A stretch of 64,000 bases of DNA from Geobacillus thermoleovorans (GCF_001610955.1 NZ_CP014335.1:2117001-2181000); one strand, 5' to 3'; positions 41,657 to 50,389 are shown, counted from the stretch's first letter. The notes: generated from the letters alone by a model not told the origin. A program made the numbers and translations.

Positions 41657-42687
41657 CCCATCTTTCGCTTCATTTTTCGGAAAAACAAGACGGCAAATAG
41701 CGGGGCGCCGATCAGCGCGGTGATGACGCCGATCGGCAGTTCGCGCGGTTCAATGATCGTCCGCGCCGCCACATCGGCAAGCACAAGAAACGCACCGCCA
41801 TACAAGAGAGACAGCGGCAGCAGCACCCGATAGTTTGGCCCGCACACAAGCCGAACCATATGCGGAACAACGAGCCCAACAAAACCGATCGTCCCGGACA
41901 CCGACACCGCCGCGCCGGTGAGCAGCGCCGCCGCCGTCAAAATGATGACTTTTCGGCGCGTAACATCAACGCCGACATGAAGCGCCGCCGCCTCGCCAAA
42001 AGCAAACGCGTTCAACTCGCGGCCGTTGGCGAGAAGCACCGCCGCGCCGATGAGAAAAAACGGCAACAAAAGCCCGCTGTATTTCCAGCCGCGCATCGCG
42101 ACGCTTCCCATCAGCCATGAGATGATTTGCCGCAATTCTTCCCCGGTCAAAGCGATCATCAGTGAAATGAAGGCGCTGAAAAACGCGCCGAAGATAATGC
42201 CGGCTAAAATGATCGTCTCAACCGACAGCTGCGGCTCAACCGCGCGAGTGAACGCCAAAACGGCGACAAGCGTCGCCATGCCGCATAAAATGCTCACGAT
42301 CGGCAGCGTGAACGTGCCAAAGAGCGGCCATTGCCAGCCGAGAAAGATGACGAGCACCGCCCCGACCGAGGCGCCGGACGAGACGCCGAGCGTGTACGGA
42401 TCGGCGAGCGCATTTTTCAGCAACCCTTGGAACGCCGCGCCAGCCAGCGCCAATGACGCCCCGACCAAAAAAGCGAGCACGACGCGCGGCAAGCGGATCG
42501 CCATCACGATCGGCACCCAATCGGCCGGAATGTCAGACGGAAGCGGCATACCAAACCATTCGGACGCAAGAATGCGAACAATAGAAGAAAAGGGAATCGA
42601 CAGCGATCCTGTCGATATCCCTACGAGCAACGATAACATGGCCGCCGTGACGGCCAATATATACATCCACGTTTTACTTGAACACAT
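41653..42687 (-). CDS. btuC: Cobalamin ABC transporter permease (BtuC)
   Basis: A FecCD/BtuC-type permease, about 344 residues, with around ten membrane helices and the family motifs PRVVLAFLVGASLALAGAAF, NALADPYTLGVSSGAS, GFVGLVVPHMVRL and the C-terminal ELPIGVITALIGAPLFA. The start is uncertain: the ATG at 42687 (MCSSKTWMYI) overlaps btuF by 14 nt, while an ATG at 42666 gives a shorter N-terminus. Neither has a good ribosome site; translational coupling to btuF is likely. Confidence 0.9.
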   Translation of the reverse strand: MCSSKTWMYILAVTAAMLSLLVGISTGSLSIPFSSIVRILASEWFGMPLPSDIPADWVPIVMAIRLPRVVLAFLVGASLALAGAAFQGLLKNALADPYTLGVSSGASVGAVLVIFLGWQWPLFGTFTLPIVSILCGMATLVAVLAFTRAVEPQLSVETIILAGIIFGAFFSAFISLMIALTGEELRQIISWLMGSVAMRGWKYSGLLLPFFLIGAAVLLANGRELNAFAFGEAAALHVGVDVTRRKVIILTAAALLTGAAVSVSGTIGFVGLVVPHMVRLVCGPNYRVLLPLSLLYGGAFLVLADVAARTIIEPRELPIGVITALIGAPLFAVLFFRKMKRKMG

Positions 42688-43633
42688 CCGGGTAAACGGC
42701 TTTGGCAAGTTCCTCGACTCCTTCGACAAGGCGCGGACCCGGGCGGCTTACTAAGTCGGTGTTGACGTCATACACCCGCTTGTTTTTCACCGCCGGCACG
42801 TCTTTCCAAGCAGCGCGCGCAAACACTTGCTTCGCTCCGCCGTATGTCGTGATGATCACATCCGGCTTATAGGCCACTGCTTTTTCTTCCGTCACCATCG
42901 GCCAGCCTTCCAAGCTGCCGGCGACGTTTTTCGCTGAAATCACTTGAAGCATCTCATCCATAAACGTCCCTTTGCCGGCCGTATACAGCTGCGGCGGCGG
43001 CGACACTTCAATCCAGACGTTCGCTTGTTTGTCCGCCGGGATTTGTTTCGCTTTTTCTTGAATTTGCGCAAGCTTCTCTTTCATCTCATCAATCACTTGC
43101 TTCGCTTTGTCCGACGCCCCGGTCGCTTTGCCGATCAATTCGATGGACGCATACACATCGTCGAACGACTTCGCGTCATTCACGACAAGCACGGTGATGC
43201 CGGCGTCTTTCAATTGCTTGAGGCCATCGCGCGAGTTATGGGCGCTTGACGCGTGGGCCAAGACAAGATCCGGTTTGAGCGAAATGATTTTCTCGACGTT
43301 GAATTCCATGCCGCCGATTTTCGTTTTCGTTTTGACGTCTTCCGGGTAATTGTCAAAATCGCTGACCCCGACGATCTTATCGCCCAACCCCAACGCATAG
43401 GCGATTTCCGTATTGCTTGGGATGAGTGAGACGATCTTTTTCGGTTCCTCTTTGATTGTGACATCCTCGCCAAGCCCGTCTTTCACCGTCACCGGAAACG
43501 CCGCTTGTTCCGTTTTCGGTTCTTCTTTTTTCGCTGGCTGGGCGTTGCTATTGGCTCCACCGCTGCAGCCGACCAGCACGGCGGCCAGAAGGAAGAACAC
43601 CGCCACCACCGCCGGCCATGTCCAACGTTTCAT
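42674..43633 (-). CDS. btuF: Cobalamin-binding lipoprotein (BtuF)
   Basis: A 319-residue type III periplasmic-binding-type lipoprotein: signal peptide with lipobox VLVGC (Cys about 23), then a KEEPKT linker, then IVSLIPSNTEIAYALGLGDK and the substrate-binding lobes (SFDDVYASIELIGKATG; SPPPQLYTAGKGTF). It captures corrinoids for BtuC and the BtuD domain. The ATG at 43633 follows AAGGGGGAA. It is first gene of the operon, directly after the riboswitch-controlled terminator. Confidence 0.93.
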   Translation of the reverse strand: MKRWTWPAVVAVFFLLAAVLVGCSGGANSNAQPAKKEEPKTEQAAFPVTVKDGLGEDVTIKEEPKKIVSLIPSNTEIAYALGLGDKIVGVSDFDNYPEDVKTKTKIGGMEFNVEKIISLKPDLVLAHASSAHNSRDGLKQLKDAGITVLVVNDAKSFDDVYASIELIGKATGASDKAKQVIDEMKEKLAQIQEKAKQIPADKQANVWIEVSPPPQLYTAGKGTFMDEMLQVISAKNVAGSLEGWPMVTEEKAVAYKPDVIITTYGGAKQVFARAAWKDVPAVKNKRVYDVNTDLVSRPGPRLVEGVEELAKAVYPDVFK

Positions 43634-43663
43634 CCGTCATTCCCCCTTCAGTGATGTATGTAC

Positions 43664-43704
43664 AATAAAAAACGCCCATTCCGCCTAAATCTGGGAATGA
43701 GCGC
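43664..43704 (-). terminator. Riboswitch-controlled terminator before btuF
   Basis: On the minus strand GCTCATTCC and GGAATGGGC pair around an 11-base loop and are followed by GTTTTTT. It lies between the cobalamin riboswitch and the btuF ribosome site, so it is the likely expression platform. Confidence 0.82.
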
Positions 43705-43769
43705 GAAACAGACCGCCAATGGGCACAACAATGCCCTATGCGACTGTTTCCGCGTCTCACCCCCCGAAG

Positions 43770-43955
43770 ATTCGGAAACTGCGGCAAGCAAGGCAGGTCT
43801 ACTGGCTCATGCTTCATCCTACTCTGAAGCCTTCCCGTACGGAAAACAGCGCAAGCCATCCGTCCGTACAGTGGCGATTTCATTTCGTCCGCATTGACAG
43901 TTGCGGGGACAGCTCCGGATTCCCACCGGATTCCCTATTAAGCCTTTTCGGCGCC
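43770..43955 (-). ncRNA. Cobalamin riboswitch (AdoCbl class)
   Basis: On the minus strand the conserved blocks appear in order: AAAAGGCTTAATAGGGAA, GGTGGGAATCCGG, GCTGTCCCCGCAACTGT, a variable hairpin around CCGTACGG, and the B12 box GAGCCAGTAGACCTGCC (about 43812-43796). The terminator downstream implies that cobalamin binding stops transcription of the twelve-gene salvage operon. Confidence 0.93.
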
Positions 43956-43995
43956 TTGCTGCGAGTTGATTTAGTTATCGGATATGGACATTTTT

Positions 43996-44024
43996 ATATT
44001 AAAGCAAGGCCTGGCATTTGACAA
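43996..44024 (-). promoter_or_regulatory. SigA promoter of the cobalamin operon
   Basis: On the minus strand TTGTCA (44024-44019), 17 bp, TAATAT (44001-43996), about 45 nt upstream of the riboswitch's first conserved block. Confidence 0.6.
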
Positions 44025-44245
44025 CTGTGAATTTACAGTGGGCTGGCGGCAGGCGGTCATCGATCACTTTTGCGGTCAGGCAGCTCGGCTCCAGTGTCCG
44101 TGTTTTGTACGGAACGCCGCATGCGCCGTTGCATCGAGCTCCGCGATGTCAAATGCCGCCATGTTGCCTATTCATCGATTCCCACAAACCTCATCTTTTG
44201 AGTTTCTTCCGGCTGCGGAGAAACGTTCCTTTTCCATATGTCGCT
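44025..44245. other. Intergenic upstream of the cobalamin promoter
   Basis: About 220 bp with no supported gene. Short frames here lack ribosome sites. Apart from the neighbouring promoter and terminator, no structure was recognised. Confidence 0.4.
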
Positions 44246-44290
44246 AAAAAAATTAGGAAAGACGCCCCACCTCTGGCACGGCGTCTTTCC
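44246..44290 (-). terminator. Terminator of the PH-domain gene
   Basis: On the minus strand GGAAAGACGCC pairs with the GGCGTCTTTCC segment around a 13-base loop, followed by TAATTTTTTT. Confidence 0.88.
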
Positions 44291-44310
44291 CCGATACAAC
44301 CTTCATCTCG

Positions 44311-44925
44311 TCACTGTTGAATATATTTGTCAAACACAAACCCGAAATCCTTCATCGTATAGTTCTTTTTCGCTTCCGTCAGCCAGCAAAAAGCGTATTC
44401 ATTCACGGCCTGAAAATCCGCCGACACATTGACGCCGTCGCCGCGCATGTTGGCAAACACCTTGGCCGCCAGTTCCAAACTCCGCTCAGCATAGTGGAAT
44501 TTCATTTCGTTTTCATGGCAAATCTCCGCGATCGCCAGCAGCGATTTATACAAATCTTTCAATTCCTCAATATGCTTTTTATGCACATCAATCGAATAGC
44601 AGTGCGACCCGATTTTAAATTTGATTTCCGCGTCCAAGTCGACCGTCCCGGCTGTTTCGAGCGACACGTCGGAAATCGGATGCTTATAGTAATCGTAGCG
44701 GCGCAGCGTCCGTTTTTTGCTCGCAGCGCTCGTGCCGTCCAGATGAATGAGCGCGCGGTTGGTGAAGCAATACTCATCCGATTTCGATTTGATAAGAAAA
44801 TAGATTTTTTCTCCATCCTCGTGCATCACATAATCATCGGCATCTACTTTGTCATAGTCTTTCGGTTGAATAACCGAGCCGATGTCGCTTAGCCCAAGCA
44901 CATCGGCGGCGACTTTTCCAAACAT
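44311..44925 (-). CDS. YvbH-like bacterial PH-domain protein
   Basis: A 204-residue cytosolic protein beginning MFGKVAADVLGLSDIGSVIQ. The N-terminal two thirds (about 25-125) form a bacterial PH domain (DADDYVMHEDGEKIYFLIKS; SKKRTLRRYDYYKHPISDV), followed by a helical C-terminus. It resembles B. subtilis YvbH. The function is unknown. Two in-frame ATGs (44931, 44925) follow GGGGGAA; the second has better spacing. It is a single gene with its own terminator. Confidence 0.8.
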   Translation of the reverse strand: MFGKVAADVLGLSDIGSVIQPKDYDKVDADDYVMHEDGEKIYFLIKSKSDEYCFTNRALIHLDGTSAASKKRTLRRYDYYKHPISDVSLETAGTVDLDAEIKFKIGSHCYSIDVHKKHIEELKDLYKSLLAIAEICHENEMKFHYAERSLELAAKVFANMRGDGVNVSADFQAVNEYAFCWLTEAKKNYTMKDFGFVFDKYIQQ

Positions 44926-45053
44926 GCTCATGTTCCCCCGGCTCCTTCCATGTTTTATCGGCGCCCGCCTATTGCGGATGAACGGTGTTTTGCCTTAACA
45001 AGGCGCCGTACTCTCATTCGTAATACGTCGCGATCGAAAAAATGTTTCATCGT

Positions 45054-45104
45054 CGGCAAAAAACGAAAGACCCAACGCCTTTTATGACGGCGTCAGGCCT
45101 TACA
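45054..45104 (-). terminator. Terminator of the permease gene
   Basis: On the minus strand GGCCTGACGCC pairs with the GGCGTTGGGTC segment (with one G-U and small bulges), followed by TTTCGTTTTTT, just after the permease stop. Confidence 0.65.
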
Positions 45105-45109
45105 AGCAA

Positions 45110-46474
45110 CTACAGTTCCCCGCTTAGACGGGAGTCTTTGTTCGTGAGTCGCAAAAAGACCAGATAAACGAGTCCAATCGCGATCCAAATCAATCCTAGC
45201 TTTTTGCTGAGCGGGTCCAGATTCATCCATACATAGCCGATGATAACAAAACCGATGAGCGGAAACAAGAGATGATTAATATAATCGTTACTCTTTTGTT
45301 TGCGCAAGAAATAGTTCATCACCGACACATGCAAAAAGAGGAAAGCCGTCAGGGCGCCAAAGTTGACAAGCGAAGCGAGTTTATCAATTTGTGAGGCGAA
45401 CACCGTCGTGACAATGAGCGAAATCACAGCGACAAGCAATGTGCTGACGTATGGCGTTTGAAATTTCGGATGCACTTTAGCCAGCACACTGGGCAGTTTA
45501 CGGTCGCGACCCATGCTGTACAAAATGCGGGAGATGGCTGCTTGGGCGACGAGCGCGTTCGCGATCCCCCACGAAAGCGCGGTGGCGACGATCGTTGTCC
45601 ATTTCAGCCATGGTCCGCCTGCCAGCTCCGCAATCTGATAAAACGCCACGTCCGCGTTTTTAAACGTCGTATAATCAGGCCAAATGAGAGCGGCGACCCA
45701 TGTTTGCACGATGAAAAGCGCACCGACAACGAGCAAAGCGAAAATGATCGCTTTGCCGATCGATGATTTCCCGTCCCTTGTTTCCTCAGCCAGCGTCGAC
45801 ACCGCATCAAAACCAAGGAAGCTCAAGACGGCCACCGACACCGCCCCCATCACCGTCTCCGCGCTGAAATGATTAGGATCGTACAGCGGTTTGAACGTAA
45901 ACTGCGCTCCATTGACACCTTTTATAATCGCAATAATTCCTGTGATCACAAACACTGCAAGGACGATGAGCTCTAAAACAACAATCACTTTGTTCGCTTT
46001 GGCCGTCATCTCGATCCCGAGAATATTAATGACCGTATTCATGGCAATAAACAGAACGAGCCACACGGAAATCGGCACTTGCGGCACAATATCGGCTAAG
46101 GCAGCAGCGCTGACCAAATAGAGAAGAGCCGGAACGAAAATGTAATCAAGCAAAATGACCCAGCCTGCCATAAAACCGACATATTCATTCATTCCCCGCT
46201 GGGCGTAGGAATACACGGAACCAGCGATTGGAAACGCCTCGGCCATTCTGGCGTAGCTCAAGGCGGTGAAAATCATCCCCACCATTCCGATTAAGTATGC
46301 TAAGGCGACCATCCCTTTTGACCCTTGCGCTACATACCCGTAAATGCCGAAAGGAGCGATCGGCACCATGAACACCATTCCGTAAATCAACAAATCAACA
46401 AATGTGAGCGACCGTTTTAATTCCTGTTTATAACCAAGCGACTCGACCGATGTGTTCGTTTCAAGTTGCGCCAT
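45110..46474 (-). CDS. APC-family amino acid/polyamine permease
   Basis: A 454-residue protein with 12 predicted helices and APC motifs: IAPFGIYGYVAQGSKGMVAL in helix 1-2, YARMAEAFPIAGSVYSYAQR, and FLGFDAVSTLAEETRDGKSS. It resembles putrescine/amino-acid importers. The ATG at 46474 follows GAGGAGGGAAC, 13 nt after the acetamidase gene, so the two form an operon: a substrate importer with an amidase that could act on what it brings in. The substrate is not shown by sequence. Confidence 0.88.
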   Translation of the reverse strand: MAQLETNTSVESLGYKQELKRSLTFVDLLIYGMVFMVPIAPFGIYGYVAQGSKGMVALAYLIGMVGMIFTALSYARMAEAFPIAGSVYSYAQRGMNEYVGFMAGWVILLDYIFVPALLYLVSAAALADIVPQVPISVWLVLFIAMNTVINILGIEMTAKANKVIVVLELIVLAVFVITGIIAIIKGVNGAQFTFKPLYDPNHFSAETVMGAVSVAVLSFLGFDAVSTLAEETRDGKSSIGKAIIFALLVVGALFIVQTWVAALIWPDYTTFKNADVAFYQIAELAGGPWLKWTTIVATALSWGIANALVAQAAISRILYSMGRDRKLPSVLAKVHPKFQTPYVSTLLVAVISLIVTTVFASQIDKLASLVNFGALTAFLFLHVSVMNYFLRKQKSNDYINHLLFPLIGFVIIGYVWMNLDPLSKKLGLIWIAIGLVYLVFLRLTNKDSRLSGEL

Positions 46475-46487
46475 CGCCGTTCCCTCC

Positions 46488-47393
46488 TCAATCCTCAAAC
46501 AGGCGGATGCCATACGCTTCAAGCACAAATCGCGGTACAAAGAAACGCGCCGTGACGAGCGGGTCAACGACTTGGCTGATTTGTGTCTGACCGGCAGCGC
46601 TAAGCACCATCGTCAAATGGTTCAGCGTCAACGGAGTGTGCGGCAACAGCAAATTAACCATTTCCTCAACCGACTGTTTGACCGCCTCATCCAACGTTTT
46701 GGCCGAGACGATCGTCGCAATGCCATCATCGTTTTGCAACAGTGGATGGTTAAGCGAATATCCTTTCATCACCCGGACGGTGACCGTCACTTCCCCCGAA
46801 ATTTCGATACCAGACACGCCGATTTCGCCGTCCCCCATCGCCGCATGCAAATCGCCTAATGCGAACAACGCCCCTTTGACAAAAACCGGGAAGTAAACGG
46901 TTGCCCCTGTTGTAATGAGCTTTGTATCCATATTGCCGCCATGCGGCCCGGGCGTCCCGCACGACACATCCTCACCGCTCGGCGCTACCCCGATGACGCC
47001 AATCATTGGATTTAATGGAATAGAAAGATGCTCGTCAAATACGGCCCGGTTTTCTTCTACTGGAATCATTTTTGCCTCAAACTGCGGAATCCGGTCGCCA
47101 AGCACCCCGAGCCCTGGGCCGACAGCCATGACCCCCTGTCCTTTGAGGCGAATCTGTTCAATTTTTACCGCTAAAATGTCACCGGGTTCCGCCCCTTCAA
47201 TATAGATCGGTCCGGTCGCCGGATTGATATGATTCCAATCGATCGAGTCAAACGGCGTTTCGCTTGAAGTAATTTGATTTTGGAAACAGTCGTACGTTTC
47301 GATGACAAACGTTTCCCCTGACTGGACTGTTCGAACCGGTTGGTGGTTTTTGCTAAATGAATAAATGGCCGTTGTGCATGGAACAAATGACAT
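46488..47393 (-). CDS. Acetamidase/formamidase family amidohydrolase
   Basis: A 301-residue protein of the FmdA/AmdA family: YDCFQNQITS, AEPGDILAVKI, and the metal/active-site signature ALGDLHAAMGDGEIGVSG (about 190-207). Members hydrolyse short-chain amides such as formamide or acetamide to the acid and ammonia. The ATG at 47393 follows AAAGGGAGGAAAG. A promoter with extended -10 lies just upstream. It precedes the permease gene. The true substrate may be another amide. Confidence 0.88.
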   Translation of the reverse strand: MSFVPCTTAIYSFSKNHQPVRTVQSGETFVIETYDCFQNQITSSETPFDSIDWNHINPATGPIYIEGAEPGDILAVKIEQIRLKGQGVMAVGPGLGVLGDRIPQFEAKMIPVEENRAVFDEHLSIPLNPMIGVIGVAPSGEDVSCGTPGPHGGNMDTKLITTGATVYFPVFVKGALFALGDLHAAMGDGEIGVSGIEISGEVTVTVRVMKGYSLNHPLLQNDDGIATIVSAKTLDEAVKQSVEEMVNLLLPHTPLTLNHLTMVLSAAGQTQISQVVDPLVTARFFVPRFVLEAYGIRLFED

Positions 47394-47423
47394 GTCCGCT
47401 TTCCTCCCTTTCGTTTTTGTCTC

Positions 47424-47432
47424 ATTATAACA
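47424..47432 (-). promoter_or_regulatory. Extended -10 promoter of the acetamidase-permease pair
   Basis: On the minus strand TGTTATAAT, a perfect extended -10, lies 31 nt upstream of the acetamidase ATG. The -35 is poor (AAAACA), which fits an activated promoter. Confidence 0.55.
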
Positions 47433-47474
47433 GGGAGCAAACAAACTGTTTTGCATTTTTTTGATTCATTTTTG

Positions 47475-48764
47475 TTACTTCTTTATTTTTTGAATTAATC
47501 GATAAATCTGAGTAAACAAGAAACCGCCAATCCCATTCCATGCTATGGCCTCCAGCACATTATGGCGCATTCCCCATCGCCAGGCGATAGCAAACAAACA
47601 TACCCATCCGATCATGCCTATAACCCCCATCGGTTTCTCTCCTGTCCGTAAAGCAGCCAACCCAAAACACGAGGAGGCAAGCAAGGCGGTCGAAAACATG
47701 ACCATCCGCATCGGAAGAAGAGGAGCAATAAAAAAGAGGGCTAGTACAAGCAAAAAAGAGATGACATATGTCCATGAGAGATGCCTGCTCCACCTGTGCC
47801 AAAAAATTTGCACAACGGAATGCAAGGAAAGGGATAAGCTGAGTGACAACGCCGCCAGCAAGGCAATAGTAAGCGGCCAAGCAATCAAGACAGAAGAATG
47901 AAGCAGCCACCGTTTCAGTATGGCGGCAGTCGAAGCGGCCGCCGCATACGGGACGCATAAGGCTGCAACGGCCAACGGAAGCGGAGCAAGGCAAAACGCG
48001 GCCATAGAAAACGTCAGCGCAACGCGTTCTTTTTTCAATATTGATGCAATATCCCATACATACTCGTCGGCCAACCATTGCCCGGCAGCCGCCGCCAGCA
48101 CAGCCCAAAACAACACGAACAACGAAACCATGTTCACATCGAGGGAAGCTGGGACAGTGCGTACAATCATCTCATATTGCCGCGCCACACCGCCCGTTAG
48201 ATAATAGGCAAACGGAACCATTCCCATCACTATATAAACAATGTATAGCAGAACCGTTCCGATTTTCCGCATCCCCAACCAACCGGCGAGCACGGTAAAC
48301 ACGTACACATAGACGAACCAAATGAATAAAAAAGTCGGAGAAAAACGAAAGAGTTGCTGCAACAAATAGGCACATAACACGACAACGGTAAGCAGCCGGC
48401 CGATCGAAAGAAGGCGAACAAAAAACCGAAAGAAAAACAAAGCCCGCGCCGTAAAACAGCAGTCCGGCCAGCGATCCCCTTCCTTTGTTAGGGAACGATA
48501 GCGCACGGCCGCTGCTGAACGCCAAAGCACAAAAACGGCGGCCCATACCGCCATAGCCGTCACCACCCCCGCCGCCACTCCGCCATGAATAAAAGCATAG
48601 CATCCAAACAACAGCAGCTCCCCGGATGCAAAACGCAGTAACAGAGCATTGACCCCCTTGCTTAATCCAAGCGCCTCCGCTCCGATAAAACTGCGGCGAC
48701 CAATATGCGGCACAGCAGCAAGCAGCAGTACGCATGCCATGAATAAAAGCATATACCAGTCCAT
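47475..48764 (-). CDS. Unassigned 12-helix membrane protein linked to a two-component system
   Basis: A 429-residue protein, MDWYMLLFMACVLLLAAVPH at the start, with about 12 hydrophobic segments and few charged residues, giving a transporter-like topology. I do not recognise the family. Its ATG shares one base with the stop of the response regulator (TAATG), so it is translated with the kinase/regulator pair. It may be the sensor or transport partner, since the kinase itself has almost no extracellular part (inference). Leu/Ala repeats (LSLSLSLSL, about 308-316) are notable. Confidence 0.7.
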   Translation of the reverse strand: MDWYMLLFMACVLLLAAVPHIGRRSFIGAEALGLSKGVNALLLRFASGELLLFGCYAFIHGGVAAGVVTAMAVWAAVFVLWRSAAAVRYRSLTKEGDRWPDCCFTARALFFFRFFVRLLSIGRLLTVVVLCAYLLQQLFRFSPTFLFIWFVYVYVFTVLAGWLGMRKIGTVLLYIVYIVMGMVPFAYYLTGGVARQYEMIVRTVPASLDVNMVSLFVLFWAVLAAAAGQWLADEYVWDIASILKKERVALTFSMAAFCLAPLPLAVAALCVPYAAAASTAAILKRWLLHSSVLIAWPLTIALLAALSLSLSLSLHSVVQIFWHRWSRHLSWTYVISFLLVLALFFIAPLLPMRMVMFSTALLASSCFGLAALRTGEKPMGVIGMIGWVCLFAIAWRWGMRHNVLEAIAWNGIGGFLFTQIYRLIQKIKK

Positions 48765-49465
48765 TATCCATTGGTCTCCTTATACTTCGTAGGCGGGATG
48801 CCGACATATTTTCGAAACAAATGACTGAAATGATGTTGACTAGAAAATCCTGTCTCCTCAGCAATGCGTGCCATGGACCAATCCGGCTTTTTGGTCAACA
48901 GCTCTTTCGCCTTTTCAATCCGATATCGATTGACGTAATCCTTAAAATGGATGCCGATCTCCTCAACAAACAGCCTGCTCAAATAGGCTGGATGTACATG
49001 CACGGCAGCGGCTACCTCGGTTAAGCTGATTTTTTGCGCATAATGACAGTGCACATATTCGAGCGCCGCGCGGATGAGCGGGGACGAGACGAGCGCTTCC
49101 GGATGCTTTTGTTCAAATTTCGACAGCGCTTGATCAAACTCGCTCTCGATGAGCGGCTTCACCAAGTAGTCGAGCACTTCAAGCTGAATCGCCCGTTTGG
49201 CATAAGCAAAATCTTGGTAGGCTGTGATAATGATCAAGGCTAGATCGGGCTGTTTTTGTTTGAGCTCATAGGCCAAATCCAACCCGGACTGTCCAGGAAG
49301 GTGGATATCGATCAGCGCCAGCCGGAAGCGATGGGATGCGGCCAACCGTTTCGCCTCTGCGGCATCCTCCGCCGGCCATACTTCCCAATGCGGATATTTC
49401 CGCTTCACCAAATACGTGAGTTGTTCCAATTCTAAATATTCATCATCGACAATCAACACCTTCAT
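48764..49465 (-). CDS. Response regulator with AraC-type output domain
   Basis: A 233-residue protein. The N-terminal receiver domain has the acidic pair VDDEY (about 6-9), phosphoacceptor Asp in ALIDIHLPG (about 53) and Lys in YLVKPL (about 103). The C-terminal AraC/XylS HTH pair follows (about 130-230: SLTEVAAAVHVHPAYLSRLF; ARIAEETGFSSQHHFSHLFR). It is of YesN type. It lies 3 nt after the kinase gene; the ATG at 49465 follows GAGGGA. Confidence 0.92.
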   Translation of the reverse strand: MKVLIVDDEYLELEQLTYLVKRKYPHWEVWPAEDAAEAKRLAASHRFRLALIDIHLPGQSGLDLAYELKQKQPDLALIIITAYQDFAYAKRAIQLEVLDYLVKPLIESEFDQALSKFEQKHPEALVSSPLIRAALEYVHCHYAQKISLTEVAAAVHVHPAYLSRLFVEEIGIHFKDYVNRYRIEKAKELLTKKPDWSMARIAEETGFSSQHHFSHLFRKYVGIPPTKYKETNG

Positions 49466-49468
49466 CGT

Positions 49469-50221
49469 TTATCCCTCATCCCCTGGAACATACGGCCAAA
49501 CGACAAGCGCCTCTGTCCACCCGCGCTCATCTTTTTGCAACACGAGCTGAGTTGGCAAATCAAACAAAAGAGCAAACCGCTTGCGCAAATTATCCAAGCC
49601 GACACCTCCATTCGCGATGGATAACTCCTTCCCTTCATTGCCATTATCGCAGACGCGCAAATATACCCAGTTGCCTTGGCGTCGAAAATCGATCGCCAAA
49701 CATTTTTCACCCGCTTTTTTCTCAAGGCCATGTTTGAATGCGTTTTCCACCAGCGTTTGCAACGTATAAGAAGGAATGAGCGCACGCTCTCCATCCGGAT
49801 CCATTTGCACCGACACCGACAGCCGTGAACCGAAGCGAAGTTGCTGCACCGCTAGATAGTTGCTTGTATGCGCCCATTCTTGTTTGAACGGAATAAGCGG
49901 CTGTTTCGTCTCATAGCTATCACGCAAAAACAGCGCAAAATGCTCCATTCCCCGAATCATTTCTTCATTTTTTCCTAAGCGCGCCAAGGATAAGAAAGCG
50001 TTCAACGCATTGAAAAAGAAATGCGGTCGGATTTGTTGATGGAGCTGCATATACTTGCTTTCTTGAAGTTCTTTTTCCAATCGAAGGCGCGCATGTTCCA
50101 ACTGCCAATAATCCACTTCTTTTTCTGCTACCCCCAACAGCGCCAACACTGTCAACGATACAAGCGGCAACAATACGCTGAAAATGAGAATGAGATGAAA
50201 TAATGGCTCGGCAATCATCAT
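49469..50221 (-). CDS. LytS/YesM-type sensor histidine kinase, short form
   Basis: A 250-residue protein with a single N-terminal hydrophobic region (about 6-31), a coiled coil, and the His_kinase domain: phosphoacceptor His in QQIRPHFFFNALNAF (about 67), the ATP-binding PSYTLQTLVENAFKHGLE and DNG/GVGLDNLRKR. It lacks the large extracellular sensor of YesM. It therefore probably receives its signal through another membrane protein, with the adjacent 12-helix protein the obvious candidate. The ATG at 50221 follows GGGGAGAAT. Confidence 0.9.
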   Translation of the reverse strand: MMIAEPLFHLILIFSVLLPLVSLTVLALLGVAEKEVDYWQLEHARLRLEKELQESKYMQLHQQIRPHFFFNALNAFLSLARLGKNEEMIRGMEHFALFLRDSYETKQPLIPFKQEWAHTSNYLAVQQLRFGSRLSVSVQMDPDGERALIPSYTLQTLVENAFKHGLEKKAGEKCLAIDFRRQGNWVYLRVCDNGNEGKELSIANGGVGLDNLRKRFALLFDLPTQLVLQKDERGWTEALVVWPYVPGDEG

Positions 50222-50251
50222 ATTCTCCCCGCCACTCGCAATGCTTTCCCA

Positions 50252-50299
50252 TTTGTTTTTTCATTTTATCACAAATTTGTTCTTTCATTTGATCACAAA
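50252..50299. repeat. 24 bp tandem direct repeat upstream of the kinase gene
   Basis: Two adjacent 24 bp units (minus strand TTTGTGAT-nAAATGAAA-nAACAAA; 50299-50276 and 50275-50252) match at 22 of 24 positions. They lie 31-78 bases before the kinase ATG. AraC-type regulators often bind tandem direct repeats of about two helical turns, so these may be sites for the adjacent regulator (inference). Confidence 0.7.
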
Positions 50300-50389
50300 A
50301 TAAATAGAGGCGGCGGTACAAGGCAAATGTTTCCCACATCCGCAAACTTATTTTTCCATCATCTTGGCTCCCATCCTATCCTCTCCCGG

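Noticed and set aside
49965..50345. A frame containing CDQMKEQI/CDKMKKQM repeats
   Set aside because: It overlaps the kinase gene out of frame and lacks a start with a ribosome site; the repeat is better explained as DNA sites.
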